This document shows, piece after piece, positions 8,840 through 15,881 of a stretch of 39,124 bases of DNA. A program made the position numbers and the translations under genes. The stretch's first letter is position 1. Each line of letters starts with the position of its first letter. The notes below the pieces were generated by a model. The model was not told the origin of the DNA. It did not search any database and saw nothing but the letters and a program-made list of their open reading frames with translations. The DNA is from Cyanobium sp. PLM2.Bin73 (GTDB lineage: Bacteria > Cyanobacteriota > Cyanobacteriia > PCC-6307 > Cyanobiaceae). The stretch covers positions 1-39,124 of the forward strand of contig REEV01000060.1 in the NCBI GenBank assembly GCA_007694915.1. The letters run 5' to 3'.

Positions 8840-9583
8840 ATGCCCATGGCATCCACTCCCTCGCTATCAAAAAAGTTTCTGGCTGAGTTGTTCGGCACCT
8901 TCTGGCTTGTGCTCGGTGGTTGCGGCAGTGCTGTTCTGGCCGCCGCCTTCCCCTACAACGAGGCTGCGGCAAATCCCTTCGGCCTCGGGTTCCTTGGGGT
9001 TTCGCTCGCTTTCGGTCTCACCCTGCTCACCATGGCCTATGCCATCGGCCATATTTCCGGGTGTCACATCAACCCGGCGGTGAGCTTCGGCCTCTGGGCA
9101 AGCGGCCGGTTCCCAGGCTCCCAGCTGCTCTCCTACGTGGTGGCCCAAGTGCTCGGCGCCATCATTGCCGGTGGGTTCATCTACCTGGTGGCCAGCGGCC
9201 GCGAAGGTTTTGCCCTCACAGGCAGCAACCCCCTGGCAACCAATGGTTTTCTCGCCCACTCCCCCGGTGGCTACGGCTTCTTCTCAGCCCTGGCGATCGA
9301 AATCGTGCTCACCTTCTTTTTCCTGATTGTGATCCTTGGGGCCACTGATCGCCTGGCCCCTGGCGGGTTCGCCGGCGTGCCCATCGGTCTGGCGCTCACC
9401 CTGATCCACCTGATCAGCATTCCTGTCACGAACACCTCAGTGAACCCGGCCCGCAGCACCGGGGTGGCCGTGTGGGTGGGTGGCGACTCCATGGCGCAGC
9501 TGTGGCTGTTCTGGGTGGCGCCGATCGTCGGCGCCCTGATCGCCGGCTGGGTGTACACCAACCTGCTCAGCGACAAGGCCTGA
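8840..9583 (+). CDS. aqpZ: Aquaporin Z, copy A
   Basis: A six-helix water channel of the inner membrane. Both pore signatures are present: NPA at residues 78-80 ([10 protein letters not shown]) and 202-204 ([10 protein letters not shown]). The selectivity-filter residues expected for AqpZ are all seen (Phe59, His190, Thr199, Arg205), so it should pass water rather than glycerol. ATG 8840 gives 247 residues; ATG 8846 is an alternative, and an upstream TTG at 8810 is less likely by comparison with copy B. It is the first gene of module A. Its last part (9368-9567) is identical base for base to copy B while its first half differs clearly, which suggests gene conversion. Confidence 0.96.
   Translation: MPMASTPSLSKKFLAELFGTFWLVLGGCGSAVLAAAFPYNEAAANPFGLGFLGVSLAFGLTLLTMAYAIGHISGCHINPAVSFGLWASGRFPGSQLLSYVVAQVLGAIIAGGFIYLVASGREGFALTGSNPLATNGFLAHSPGGYGFFSALAIEIVLTFFFLIVILGATDRLAPGGFAGVPIGLALTLIHLISIPVTNTSVNPARSTGVAVWVGGDSMAQLWLFWVAPIVGALIAGWVYTNLLSDKA
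9368..9567 (+). repeat. 200-bp tract identical to 12426-12625
   Basis: Within the 3' part of aqpZ copy A, all 200 bases match copy B, whereas the first roughly 500 bp of the two genes differ at many synonymous and some replacement sites. Identity ends abruptly a few codons before the stop. The pattern fits recent gene conversion between the two paralogues. Confidence 0.9.
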
Positions 9584-9587
9584 TCGC

Positions 9588-9625
9588 TGCCAAGCCACGC
9601 AGCCTCCAGGCTGCGTGGCTTGGCA
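9588..9625. other. Perfect 17-bp hairpin after aqpZ copy A
   Basis: Arms 9588-9604 and 9609-9625 are exact reverse complements with a 4-base loop (tcca). It starts four bases after the aqpZ stop and has no T-run, so it is not a classical terminator; it may protect the mRNA 3' end. The real terminator follows 40 bp later. Confidence 0.8.
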
Positions 9626-9667
9626 ACCGTCACGGCAGGATGAACCGCACGACTCGCCGACATCCTC

Positions 9668-9694
9668 AAAGAGGGGCATTAGCCCCTCTTTTTT
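9668..9694 (+). terminator. Rho-independent terminator of aqpZ copy A
   Basis: A stem aaagaggggc / gcccctcttt with a 4-nt loop (atta) ends in a run of six or more T. It lies 85 bp after the aqpZ stop and before the convergent lyase gene. Confidence 0.88.
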
Positions 9695-9727
9695 GTTGCC
9701 CACCATCATCGGTTGCCCGGAGGTTCA

Positions 9728-10954
9728 TCAGGGTTGAGTGGTCAGCTCTGCCAGGGTCGCCGTCAGCTGATCCAGCTCGGCGTTGGTGGTGGTGATGTGG
9801 GTGCAGGCACGCAGGCAGTGGGGATCATCGAGGCTGCGCAGCCAGATGCCTCGTGCCCCCAGGGCCTGCACCAGCGCCTCCGGGGTGGGCCCATCCACCG
9901 TGAAGCTCACCAGCCCCGCCGGCGGCGGCACCTGCAGCAGGGGCTCCACCCCCGGCAGCTCCTGGAGCTGCCCCCACAGCCGGCCGGCCAGGGCACCGAT
10001 CCGCTTCAGCCGTTGGCGGGCATCGCCCTCGGCCTCCAGCAGCTGCAGGGAGCGGTGCAGCCCCGCGAACAGGGGCAGACAGGAGGTGGCCACCTCGAAG
10101 CGGCGGCCATCGGCGTGGAAGCCGCTCTGGGCTGAGCCCTCGTGGCCGAGGCTGCGCCAGCCGATCAGTGTGGGCTGGGCCTGGCTGAGCAGCCGCTGGG
10201 ACAGCGCCACCACCCCCAGCCCCTCAGGGCCACAGCACCACTTGTGGCCGGTGCAGGCATAGATGTCGGCCGCCGCGGCCGCCTCCGCCACGGGGATCGA
10301 GCCGAGACACTGGGCCGCATCCACCAGCAGCCAGGGCTGGCCTGGATGGCGTTGCAGCCGCTGGGCCACCTTGGCGATGGGCATCAGCTGGCCGGTGTTC
10401 CAGAGCAGGTGGGAGAGCACCACCAGCCGGGTGCGCGGCTGCAGGGCTCCCTCCAGGCGCTCCAGCAGCGCGGCCTCGGTGGCCTCGGGCCCCGTCGCCA
10501 GATCGCGCACCACCAGGGTGTGCAGCTCCAGCCGGTGGCGGCGGGCCAGTTCCCGGCAGGCCGCCACCACGCCGGGATGTTCACAGTCGCTGAGCAGCAG
10601 CTGATCCCCTTCCCGCCAGGGCAGCCCCCAGAGGGGCAGCACGCAGCCGCTGGTCACGTTCTCGGTGAAGGCCAGCCGGGCGGGGCTCACCCCCATCCAG
10701 CCGGCCAGGCGCTGGCGCAGGGCCCCCATGGTGTGCTCCACCAGCGGCCACACCTCAGAGGTGAACGGACCCAGCTCCTGGATCTGTCGCCAACAGGCGG
10801 TGATCGCCTCCAGGCTCGGGCTGGGCAGTGGCCCCTGACCGCCGTAGTTGAAATAGGTCTTGTTGGCCAGGGCGGGCATGGCCGCTCGCAGGGCCTCGCC
10901 GATCTCCCCTCCAGGGGACTGATTACGCTGCCCGCTGCCGGGCTGGGTGCTCAT
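9728..10954 (-). CDS. PLP-dependent cysteine/cystine C-S lyase (class V aminotransferase fold)
   Basis: A 408-residue fold-type I PLP enzyme. The N-terminal block NKTYFNYGGQGPLPSPSLEAI matches cyanobacterial L-cysteine/cystine C-S lyases (C-DES), which release persulfide sulfur for iron-sulfur assembly. The PLP Schiff-base lysine is Lys238 in TGHKWCCGPEGLG, and the cofactor aspartate lies in LLVDAAQCLG. The likely start is ATG 10954 (MSTQPGSG); an upstream in-frame Met at 10978 and a longer frame exist. The ATG overlaps the ATG of the divergent metzincin (catg), so no separate promoter space exists between the two coding regions. A shrunken second copy lies at 12728-13122. The enzyme could instead be a different class V member; C-DES is the best match from memory. 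Confidence 0.85.
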   Translation of the reverse strand: MSTQPGSGQRNQSPGGEIGEALRAAMPALANKTYFNYGGQGPLPSPSLEAITACWRQIQELGPFTSEVWPLVEHTMGALRQRLAGWMGVSPARLAFTENVTSGCVLPLWGLPWREGDQLLLSDCEHPGVVAACRELARRHRLELHTLVVRDLATGPEATEAALLERLEGALQPRTRLVVLSHLLWNTGQLMPIAKVAQRLQRHPGQPWLLVDAAQCLGSIPVAEAAAAADIYACTGHKWCCGPEGLGVVALSQRLLSQAQPTLIGWRSLGHEGSAQSGFHADGRRFEVATSCLPLFAGLHRSLQLLEAEGDARQRLKRIGALAGRLWGQLQELPGVEPLLQVPPPAGLVSFTVDGPTPEALVQALGARGIWLRSLDDPHCLRACTHITTTNAELDQLTATLAELTTQP

Positions 10955-11495
10955 GGCGCTGTCGGTGGAGGCCATCATCGATCGCCGCTGGGCTCGCAGT
11001 CTGCGCCGCTTTGCCGGCGGCACCAAGGTGCGCTACTGGATCAATGGTCGATCCCGCCGACTCGGCGATGACACCAAGGCCGAGGCGATCTCGAGCCGAG
11101 AGGCCCGCTTCATTCGATCCACCTTCGCCGAGGTGGATCGGCTGACCGGATTGCGCTTCGTGGAGAAAGGCAGCCCCGCCCGCATGGAGATCGATCTCTA
11201 TCGCGTTGGCATTTTCGGCGAGCGGGGCTGCTCGGTCAGGCCACCCGCAACCCCGGTTGGTTTGAGATCGCGTGGGAGAACCGGGGCGGCAACCGGCTCA
11301 CCCGCTCGGAGCGCATCAACAATCACCCATGAGATCGGCCATACCCAGGGCCTCAACCATCCCAACGGCAAGCCCTTTCCACCCCGCTACGACACCGGCG
11401 ACACGGTGATGTCCTACAACCGGATTTCCGGTGGTGGCGTGGGGTTCACGTCAACCGACATCGCCGCCCAGCAATCGCTCTGGGGCGTGGGCTGA
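10953..11495 (+). CDS. Small metzincin-type zinc metalloprotease with an out-of-frame middle segment
   Basis: A 180-residue protease. The zinc site HEIGHTQGLNH (bases 11328-11360) fits HExxHxxGxxH of metzincins, and a Met-turn-like VMSYN follows about 18 residues later, as in matrixins and serralysins. The N-terminal half (FAGGTKVRYWIN, FAEVDRLTGLRF) has the look of the catalytic domain start. No signal peptide is seen. Between about 11227 and 11321 the annotated frame reads an unconvincing sequence, while the neighbouring frame reads GQATRNPGWFEIAWENRGGN, a plausible protease segment. A one-base loss in the GGGG run at 11224-11227 and a one-base gain near 11318-11324 (aacaatc) would explain this. 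The frame therefore remains open, but about 31 residues are replaced. Activity is doubtful unless these are sequencing errors. Confidence 0.7.
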   Translation: MALSVEAIIDRRWARSLRRFAGGTKVRYWINGRSRRLGDDTKAEAISSREARFIRSTFAEVDRLTGLRFVEKGSPARMEIDLYRVGIFGERGCSVRPPATPVGLRSRGRTGAATGSPARSASTITHEIGHTQGLNHPNGKPFPPRYDTGDTVMSYNRISGGGVGFTSTDIAAQQSLWGVG

Positions 11496-11510
11496 GCCCG
11501 GGAGCCTGAT

Positions 11511-11844
11511 TCAGATGCTGCCGAAGGCCACCTGACAGGCGGCGTTGATCAGCTCAGCTTCGGCCAGGCTGGTGGGCACCTCACCATCCAGCAGCCCGTC
11601 GGCGCAGTCGGCTTCCAGCCGGTAGGAGTTGCCGTTGTTGTTCTCCACGAACGAGATGGCGGTGTCGTCGATGGGCTGCACCGAGCCGTAGCACAGCTGC
11701 ATGCCGCTGTTGGGCACCACCACCGTGGGCTGGCGCTCGCGGAGGGCGCTGTTCGCGGCGCTGTTGTCGATCAGAGCCGTGGTGAGAGAGTTGCGGGGCC
11801 ACCAGGGCGGGGATACCGGGTTTTCGGGAGTGTATGTTTGACAA
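11511..11844 (-). pseudogene. 3' remnant of the Lys-rich secreted protein gene, module A
   Basis: The last 75 or so codons (ending AACQVAFGSI) match the gene at 14807-15864 almost base for base, and a shorter stretch upstream (WWPRNSLTTALIDNS) aligns to its WWGGQALGWGVNALSTSLIVNS with codons missing. The signal peptide, lysine-rich part and KG repeats are absent: the sequence runs straight into the promoter region of aqpZ copy B at about 11845. Here the frame across the RQPTVVVPNS region is intact, unlike copy B. No start codon with sense is seen, so this is a relic. Confidence 0.8.
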
Positions 11845-11851
11845 CCCAGCA

Positions 11852-11879
11852 TTGCACGACGGCAGGGCTGGGGTAAATT
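11852..11879 (+). promoter_or_regulatory. Putative sigma-70 promoter of aqpZ copy B
   Basis: TTGCAC at 11852-11857 and TAAATT at 11874-11879 are separated by 16 bp, placing a start site about 20 bp before the ATG. The hexamers match consensus only in part. A matching TTGCAC precedes aqpZ copy A. Confidence 0.4.
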
Positions 11880-11903
11880 CCGCCCGCTGTATCCGTTGAT
11901 GCC

Positions 11904-12641
11904 ATGGCTCAACCGGTCCCTATGCCCAAAAAATTCCTCGCCGAGCTCTTCGGTACCTTCTGGCTCGTGCTGGGTGGATGTGGCAGTGCCGTTCTGGCCG
12001 CCAATTTCCCCTACGACAACGCCACCGCCAACCCCCTGGGGCTCGGCTTTCTCGGCGTTTCCCTCGCCTTCGGTCTCACCCTGCTCACGATGGTGTACGC
12101 CATCGGGCATATCTCCGGCTGCCACATCAACCCGGCGGTGAGCTTCGGGCTCTGGGCCGGTGGCCGCTTCAAGGGTGGTGAACTCCTGCCCTACATCGTG
12201 GCTCAAGTGATCGGCGCCGTGATCGCCGGCGGTGTGATCAAGCTGGTGGCCAGTGGCCGTCCAGGCTTCGTGATTGAGGGGGCCAACGCCCTGGCCACCA
12301 ATGGTTTCGGGGCCAATTCCCCCGGTGGCTATGGCTTCTGGTCAGCTCTGGTGATCGAGGTGGTGCTCACCTTCTTCTTTCTGCTGGTGATCCTCGGTGC
12401 CACCGACAAGCTCGCCCCCGGCGGCTTCGCCGGCGTGCCCATCGGTCTGGCGCTCACCCTGATCCACCTGATCAGCATTCCTGTCACGAACACCTCAGTG
12501 AACCCGGCCCGCAGCACCGGGGTGGCCGTGTGGGTGGGTGGCGACTCCATGGCGCAGCTGTGGCTGTTCTGGGTGGCGCCGATCGTCGGCGCCCTGATCG
12601 CCGGCTGGGTGTACACCAACCTGCTGAGCGACGAGGCCTGA
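11904..12641 (+). CDS. aqpZ: Aquaporin Z, copy B
   Basis: A 245-residue water channel, paralogue of the gene at 8840. It keeps both NPA boxes ([10 protein letters not shown] and [10 protein letters not shown]) and the Phe/His/Thr/Arg selectivity set, so it should also conduct water. The start ATG opens [17 protein letters not shown]; the alternative at the second Met would lose only six residues. Differences from copy A cluster in the first two thirds, in the loops ([11 protein letters not shown] against [11 protein letters not shown]). It has its own probable promoter and a terminator with a UUCG loop, so the two copies can be regulated apart. Confidence 0.96.
   Translation: MAQPVPMPKKFLAELFGTFWLVLGGCGSAVLAANFPYDNATANPLGLGFLGVSLAFGLTLLTMVYAIGHISGCHINPAVSFGLWAGGRFKGGELLPYIVAQVIGAVIAGGVIKLVASGRPGFVIEGANALATNGFGANSPGGYGFWSALVIEVVLTFFFLLVILGATDKLAPGGFAGVPIGLALTLIHLISIPVTNTSVNPARSTGVAVWVGGDSMAQLWLFWVAPIVGALIAGWVYTNLLSDEA
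12426..12625 (+). repeat. 200-bp tract identical to 9368-9567
   Basis: This is the module B partner of the identical aqpZ tract. It begins in codons for [10 protein letters not shown] and stops at NLL near the C-terminus, where the copies diverge again (SDEA here, SDKA in copy A). Confidence 0.9.
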
Positions 12642-12700
12642 TTGCTGCCAACCCGGCACACCCCCAGGCCATCGAGGGGCCGACACCCCTCGTTATTCAT

Positions 12701-12725
12701 GGAGGGGCTTCGGCCCCTCTTTTTT
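12701..12725 (+). terminator. Rho-independent terminator of aqpZ copy B
   Basis: Stem gaggggc (12702-12708) / gcccctc (12713-12719) with the extra-stable loop ttcg, followed by six T (12720-12725). A second hairpin, cgagggg / cccctcg at 12673-12692, lies just before it. Confidence 0.9.
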
Positions 12726-12727
12726 CA

Positions 12728-13122
12728 TGGGTCAGGGTTGGGGGGATCAGCTCCGCCAGGGCGCTGGCCAGTTGATCCAGTTCGCCGGCTGTGGTGGTGA
12801 TGTGGGTGCAGGCCCTGGGCCGCATCCGCCAGCAGCCAGGGCTGGTTGGCGTGGCGCTGCAGCTCCTGGGCCACCCGGGCGATGGGCATCAGCTGGCCGG
12901 TGTTCCAGAGCAGGCGCGAGAGCACCACCAGGGAGCGCAGCTCCAGCTGGTGGCGCCGGACAGCCGGGCCAGCTCCTGGATCTGCCGCAAGCAGTCTGTG
13001 ATCGCCTCCAGGCTGGGGCTGGGCAGGCGATCCCGGCCGCCGTAGGTGAAGTAAGTCTTGTTGGCCAGGGCCGGCATCAGCGATCGCAAGGGTGATGGCT
13101 TGGTGCTGTGTGTGCTGCTCAT
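12728..13122 (-). pseudogene. Shrunken cysteine lyase copy, module B
   Basis: This is a remnant of the gene at 9728-10954. The start (MSSTHST) and the block NKTYFTYGGRDRLPSPSLEAI are kept, then sequence is missing at three places: after IQEL, within the LVVLSHLLWN approach, and from the aspartate motif DAAQ to the C-terminal ACTHITTT. The PLP lysine motif is among the lost parts, so no enzyme can be made. One gap removes exactly 90 bp between two copies of caccaccag in the intact gene (10418-10426 and 10508-10516). The original stop is also lost by a one-base gain. Confidence 0.88.
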
Positions 13123-13201
13123 GGCCTTGCCCGTTGAGGTCATCATCGATCCCAGCTCAGCGCGCCGTGGCTCCTTCCTGCACGTCTTGCCGTCGGTTTA
13201 A
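13121..13201 (+). pseudogene. 5' relic of the metzincin gene, module B
   Basis: Starting at an ATG that again overlaps the lyase start, it reads MALPVEVIIDPSSARR, matching MALSVEAIIDRRWARS of the intact metzincin at 10953, and then stops at a TAA after 26 codons. Only the first ten or so codons are homologous; the catalytic domain is absent. Low-GC DNA begins right after it. Confidence 0.7.
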
Positions 13202-13290
13202 CAACCCGTCCAATTGCTTCTTAGGGAGCTCCATGGGCGGGATTTCCATATGCCAGAATCGAATGGTGTCCGGCTGCACAATTTCCTACC

Positions 13291-13296
13291 TATAAT
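13291..13296 (+). promoter_or_regulatory. Possible -10 element for the trypsin-like gene
   Basis: A perfect TATAAT lies 122 bp before the GTG start, in the low-GC island. No good -35 hexamer is present at 16-18 bp, so this could be chance in AT-richer DNA. Confidence 0.3.
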
Positions 13297-13417
13297 CACC
13301 GCTTTGGAAGGGGATGCCAACGGCCGCATTGGCGGACGAAGACCTGATTACAAATCTAAAAACTTCTCTCCTGTCACCATTGAACGGATAAGCTGAATGC
13401 CTGCATAGGGGCTTTCA

Positions 13418-14665
13418 GTGGGCACAAGAGTAAATCCACGCAATCTTAATCCTTCCAACGTAAAACCTGGGGACTTCCCCGCCGTCGCGCTCATCACAGC
13501 AACAGGACGAGGCGGCAATGGGTTGACTGGGAGTGGATTCGCAATCGGCAGACGATGGCTGCTGACCGCATCACACGTGGTTTACAATAAGGCTGTGCTG
13601 GGCGGCCTGGCAAGAAATCTCGCCGTCTACCCATCGTACAATCCTAACAGAAAAAAGAATAATGTTACCTTTGCCGATAAACTATATTATTTCTCTCAGG
13701 TGGATCCAGATGGAGATGGTTTCATTGCATCTGGCGATGGAAAGAAGCGTACGCTTTCCGGAGCCGAGATTGACATAGCGCTAATTCGCACTAAACGACC
13801 AATACTAAACTCCGGAGAATCTGGCTTTGAGTTGAAGTCGCCATTTCAAGGAAAATCCAGGGCTGGTGTCCTTGGATATGGATATGAAGCGACAAGACAT
13901 GGCCCACGGCTAATTGGGAGCACAGGGCGAGCCATTAAGTCGTCAGTTGACAACACGGTCTTCTATAAGAATCTCAATATCAAATCTGGAATGTCTGGCG
14001 GGCCAGTTTTTACGCGGGACGGAGTTGTTTCTCCCGTTTCAACAGCTTCTTTTGGTGCCAGCCTAGATGCGCATATTCCTTGGATCGAAAAAGCAATCAA
14101 AGGCGGTGGACGCAGGAGGGGCCGCTCGATAGATTCCCAAACTCGTTCGGAATCCTTTCAAGATACGGATCAAGGCCAGAAGGGCGATGACAGAATAACA
14201 CTCAATGCACGAAACCAGAGGGTAAATATCGGCAATCTTGCTAGACGCCGATCACTTGCAGACCTGAAAGCTTTTCGTTCGCGCGATGATATTGTAGACC
14301 AGCTCACTGGATTGCCACTAATTCAGCGCAGCCTACCTGATGACACTGGATTTGCGGGGCGAGGGGAGTTTCCAAGGATTCAGTATACGATTAACCAGTT
14401 CGAAAGCGACAACATCACCTTGCTATCCGCCAAGCGTAAGCATGTTTCGAGACTTGTAGGTGATATGGGTGTATTTCAGAATGAGGGTGTCCATATATTT
14501 GCCAAGCAGCAGCTTTCCGGTGTCACGAATGGAAAAGCGCTAATCATTATCTCGGATGCCACTCCAGGCTACCAGCGATCCGCCGACCGTGTGTTTCTTC
14601 ACAGGGGTCGATTATCCTTGGGTTTAGAGATGCTTTCTCCAGATTCGATCTCCTCTCTTGTCTAA
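13418..14665 (+). CDS. Trypsin-like serine protease with unknown C-terminal domain
   Basis: A 415-residue protein. The first 220 residues are a chymotrypsin-fold peptidase with all three catalytic residues in order: His53 (LLTASHVV), Asp119 (AEIDIALI) and Ser193 (SGMSGGPVF). An inserted loop DPDGDGFIASGD (96-107) has the DxDxDG pattern of an EF-hand-like calcium site. A basic linker (GGGRRRGRS, about 230) leads to a C-terminal domain of about 170 residues that I do not recognise; its end (KALIIISDATPGYQ, then FLHRGRLSLGLEMLS) recalls C-terminal tail domains of cyanobacterial surface proteins. No N-terminal signal peptide is seen, so export, if any, would depend on the C-terminus. The GTG start is the first in frame after two stops; an alternative is not evident. 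The gene sits on a low-GC island between relics of a duplicated module and was probably acquired by transfer. Confidence 0.85.
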   Translation: MGTRVNPRNLNPSNVKPGDFPAVALITATGRGGNGLTGSGFAIGRRWLLTASHVVYNKAVLGGLARNLAVYPSYNPNRKKNNVTFADKLYYFSQVDPDGDGFIASGDGKKRTLSGAEIDIALIRTKRPILNSGESGFELKSPFQGKSRAGVLGYGYEATRHGPRLIGSTGRAIKSSVDNTVFYKNLNIKSGMSGGPVFTRDGVVSPVSTASFGASLDAHIPWIEKAIKGGGRRRGRSIDSQTRSESFQDTDQGQKGDDRITLNARNQRVNIGNLARRRSLADLKAFRSRDDIVDQLTGLPLIQRSLPDDTGFAGRGEFPRIQYTINQFESDNITLLSAKRKHVSRLVGDMGVFQNEGVHIFAKQQLSGVTNGKALIIISDATPGYQRSADRVFLHRGRLSLGLEMLSPDSISSLV

Positions 14666-14727
14666 ATTTTAGCAAAGCCTCTTTTCGAAGCCTCTGAGTT
14701 CATGGTTGTTGATGGCTTGCCTGGTTA

Positions 14728-14790
14728 ATTACGCAGGCCGTCTTGCCCATAGCGTTGTCGGTTGAGGCCATCGTCGGTCGCTACTGCTTC
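14728..14790 (+). pseudogene. Third relic of the lyase/metzincin start junction
   Basis: The sequence around 14752-14776 (gcgttgtcggttgaggccat) closely matches the metzincin start region at 10956, and the bases before it (attacgcaggccg) match the lyase codons at 10922. The ATG has become ATA. It runs directly into the end of the secreted-protein gene copy, with nothing of the protease body left. Confidence 0.6.
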
Positions 14791-14806
14791 GGCAGCTGGC
14801 CCCAGC

Positions 14807-15864
14807 TCAGATGCTGCCGAAGGCCACCTGACAGGCGGCGTTGATCAGCTCCGCTTCGGCCAGGCTGGTGGGCACTTCACCATCCAGCAGCCCGTCGGCG
14901 CAGTCGGCTTCCAGCCGGTAGGAGTTGCCGTTGTTGTTCACCACGAACGAGATGTCGGTGTCGTCGATGGGCTCCACCGAGCCGTAGTACAGCTGCATGC
15001 TGCTGTTCGGCACCACCACCGTGGGTTGGCCGATCACGGATGGCGTTGTTCACGGCGCTGTTGACGATCAGGGACGTGCTGAGGGCATTGACTCCCCAGC
15101 CCAGGGCCTGGCCGCCCCACCAGCTCCAGGAGGGGCTGTTGTTGTAGCTGTACCAGTTGTTGTTGCCCCAGGGGCGGTTGGGTCCCCAGTTGGTGTTCCG
15201 AGCCCAGGAGGGATTGCTGTAGTAGCCGCGGTTGTAGCCCACCGGTGCGACCCAGATGTTGCGACGGCTCTTGTTGTAACGACGCCTGTCGTCATTGTTC
15301 CAGGCTTTCCATTGTTTGCGCTGCGCCTCGCGATAACCCTTGTCCTTCCCTTTCTTCTTGCCCTGGGTGAAGCCTTTGTCGTAGCCGGCTTCACGACCCT
15401 TCTCGTAGCCCTTTTCCCTGCCTTTTTCCTTGCCTTTTTTCAGCCCATCCTGGCGGCCTTCTTCGTAGATTTTTTCGCGCTGCTTATCACTGACTTTCTT
15501 TTTGTCCGACTTCTGGTCGGCAGCTTTCTTCGTCTTTTCGGAGGGCTTTGCCTTGGGTGCTGCCGCCGCTGCCCTTGGTTTTTGTGGGCTCAGCTTTCTT
15601 TTGTATTTCCTTTTGGTGCTGTTGGTTCTGCTGCTGTTTGTGCTTGTTCTGCTGGTCTTGTTTCTTCTTTTTCTTGTTCTTCTCGTCCTTGTCGTCCTTG
15701 TCTTTCTCGGCGATCAGCAGCCCATGGGTGGCCCTGAGCTCAGGGGGCTGGGCTCGGCCCGCCAGGGGGGCTGCGGCCAGGGCCGGCACCCCGCTGGTGG
15801 TGGCCATCAGCAAAGAGAGGCCAAGGGCCTGGGCGGAGCGCAGGCCGCGGCGTGGCGACGGCAT
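14807..15864 (-). pseudogene. Frameshifted gene for a secreted, lysine-rich KG-repeat protein
   Basis: Read on the minus strand, this begins with a signal peptide (LGLSLLMATTSGVPALAAAP) from ATG 15864. A highly charged tract follows (KDKDDKDEKNKKKKK, then Gln/His-rich), next a repeat region of KG(x)EKG(x)EKGY type (KKGKEKGREKGYEKGREAGY), then an Asn/Trp/Tyr/Gly-rich part (NPSWARNTNWGPNRPWGNNN), and a C-terminal domain ending AACQVAFGSI. Two one-base gains break it: one in the AAAAA run around 15574-15578, and one near 15023-15027, where the module A copy reads RQPTVVV in frame. If repaired it would be about 350 residues. It is not a family I can name. Cell-surface location follows from the signal peptide; function is unknown. 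Confidence 0.75.
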
Positions 15865-15881
15865 CGGCGATGGGCTGGTGC

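Larger units (their letters stand above)
13200..14726. other. Low-GC island carrying a trypsin-like protease
   Basis: From about 13200 to 14726 the base composition falls sharply and codons such as ata, cta and aga become common, unlike anything else in the window. Relics of the same metzincin/lyase start junction lie on both sides (13121 onward and 14728-14790). No integrase, transposase, tRNA or terminal inverted repeat is visible. Foreign origin is the simplest explanation. A small open frame at 13214-13396 (60 codons) is not recognised and is separated from the protease by two in-frame stops. Confidence 0.75.

Noticed and set aside
8520-9083. A 187-codon plus-strand frame upstream of and over aqpZ copy A
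   Set aside because: It shares most of its length with aqpZ in another frame and shows no conserved features.
11224-11330. Programmed frameshifting in the metzincin gene
   Set aside because: Two opposite shifts would be needed and no slippery heptamer with a downstream structure is present; ordinary indels explain it better.
11511-12206. A 231-codon open frame joining aqpZ antisense to the secreted-protein remnant
   Set aside because: Its first half is a shadow of aqpZ copy B; only the last part is homologous to a real gene, so it is listed as a remnant.
13214-13396. A 60-codon frame in the low-GC island before the protease
   Set aside because: It is in the protease frame but cut off by two stops, has no recognised match and no clear ribosome-binding site. 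It may be a lost N-terminus, but this cannot be supported.
13100-14800. An insertion sequence or integrative element around the island
   Set aside because: No transposase, integrase, terminal inverted repeat or tRNA target was found; only flanking relics of resident genes.
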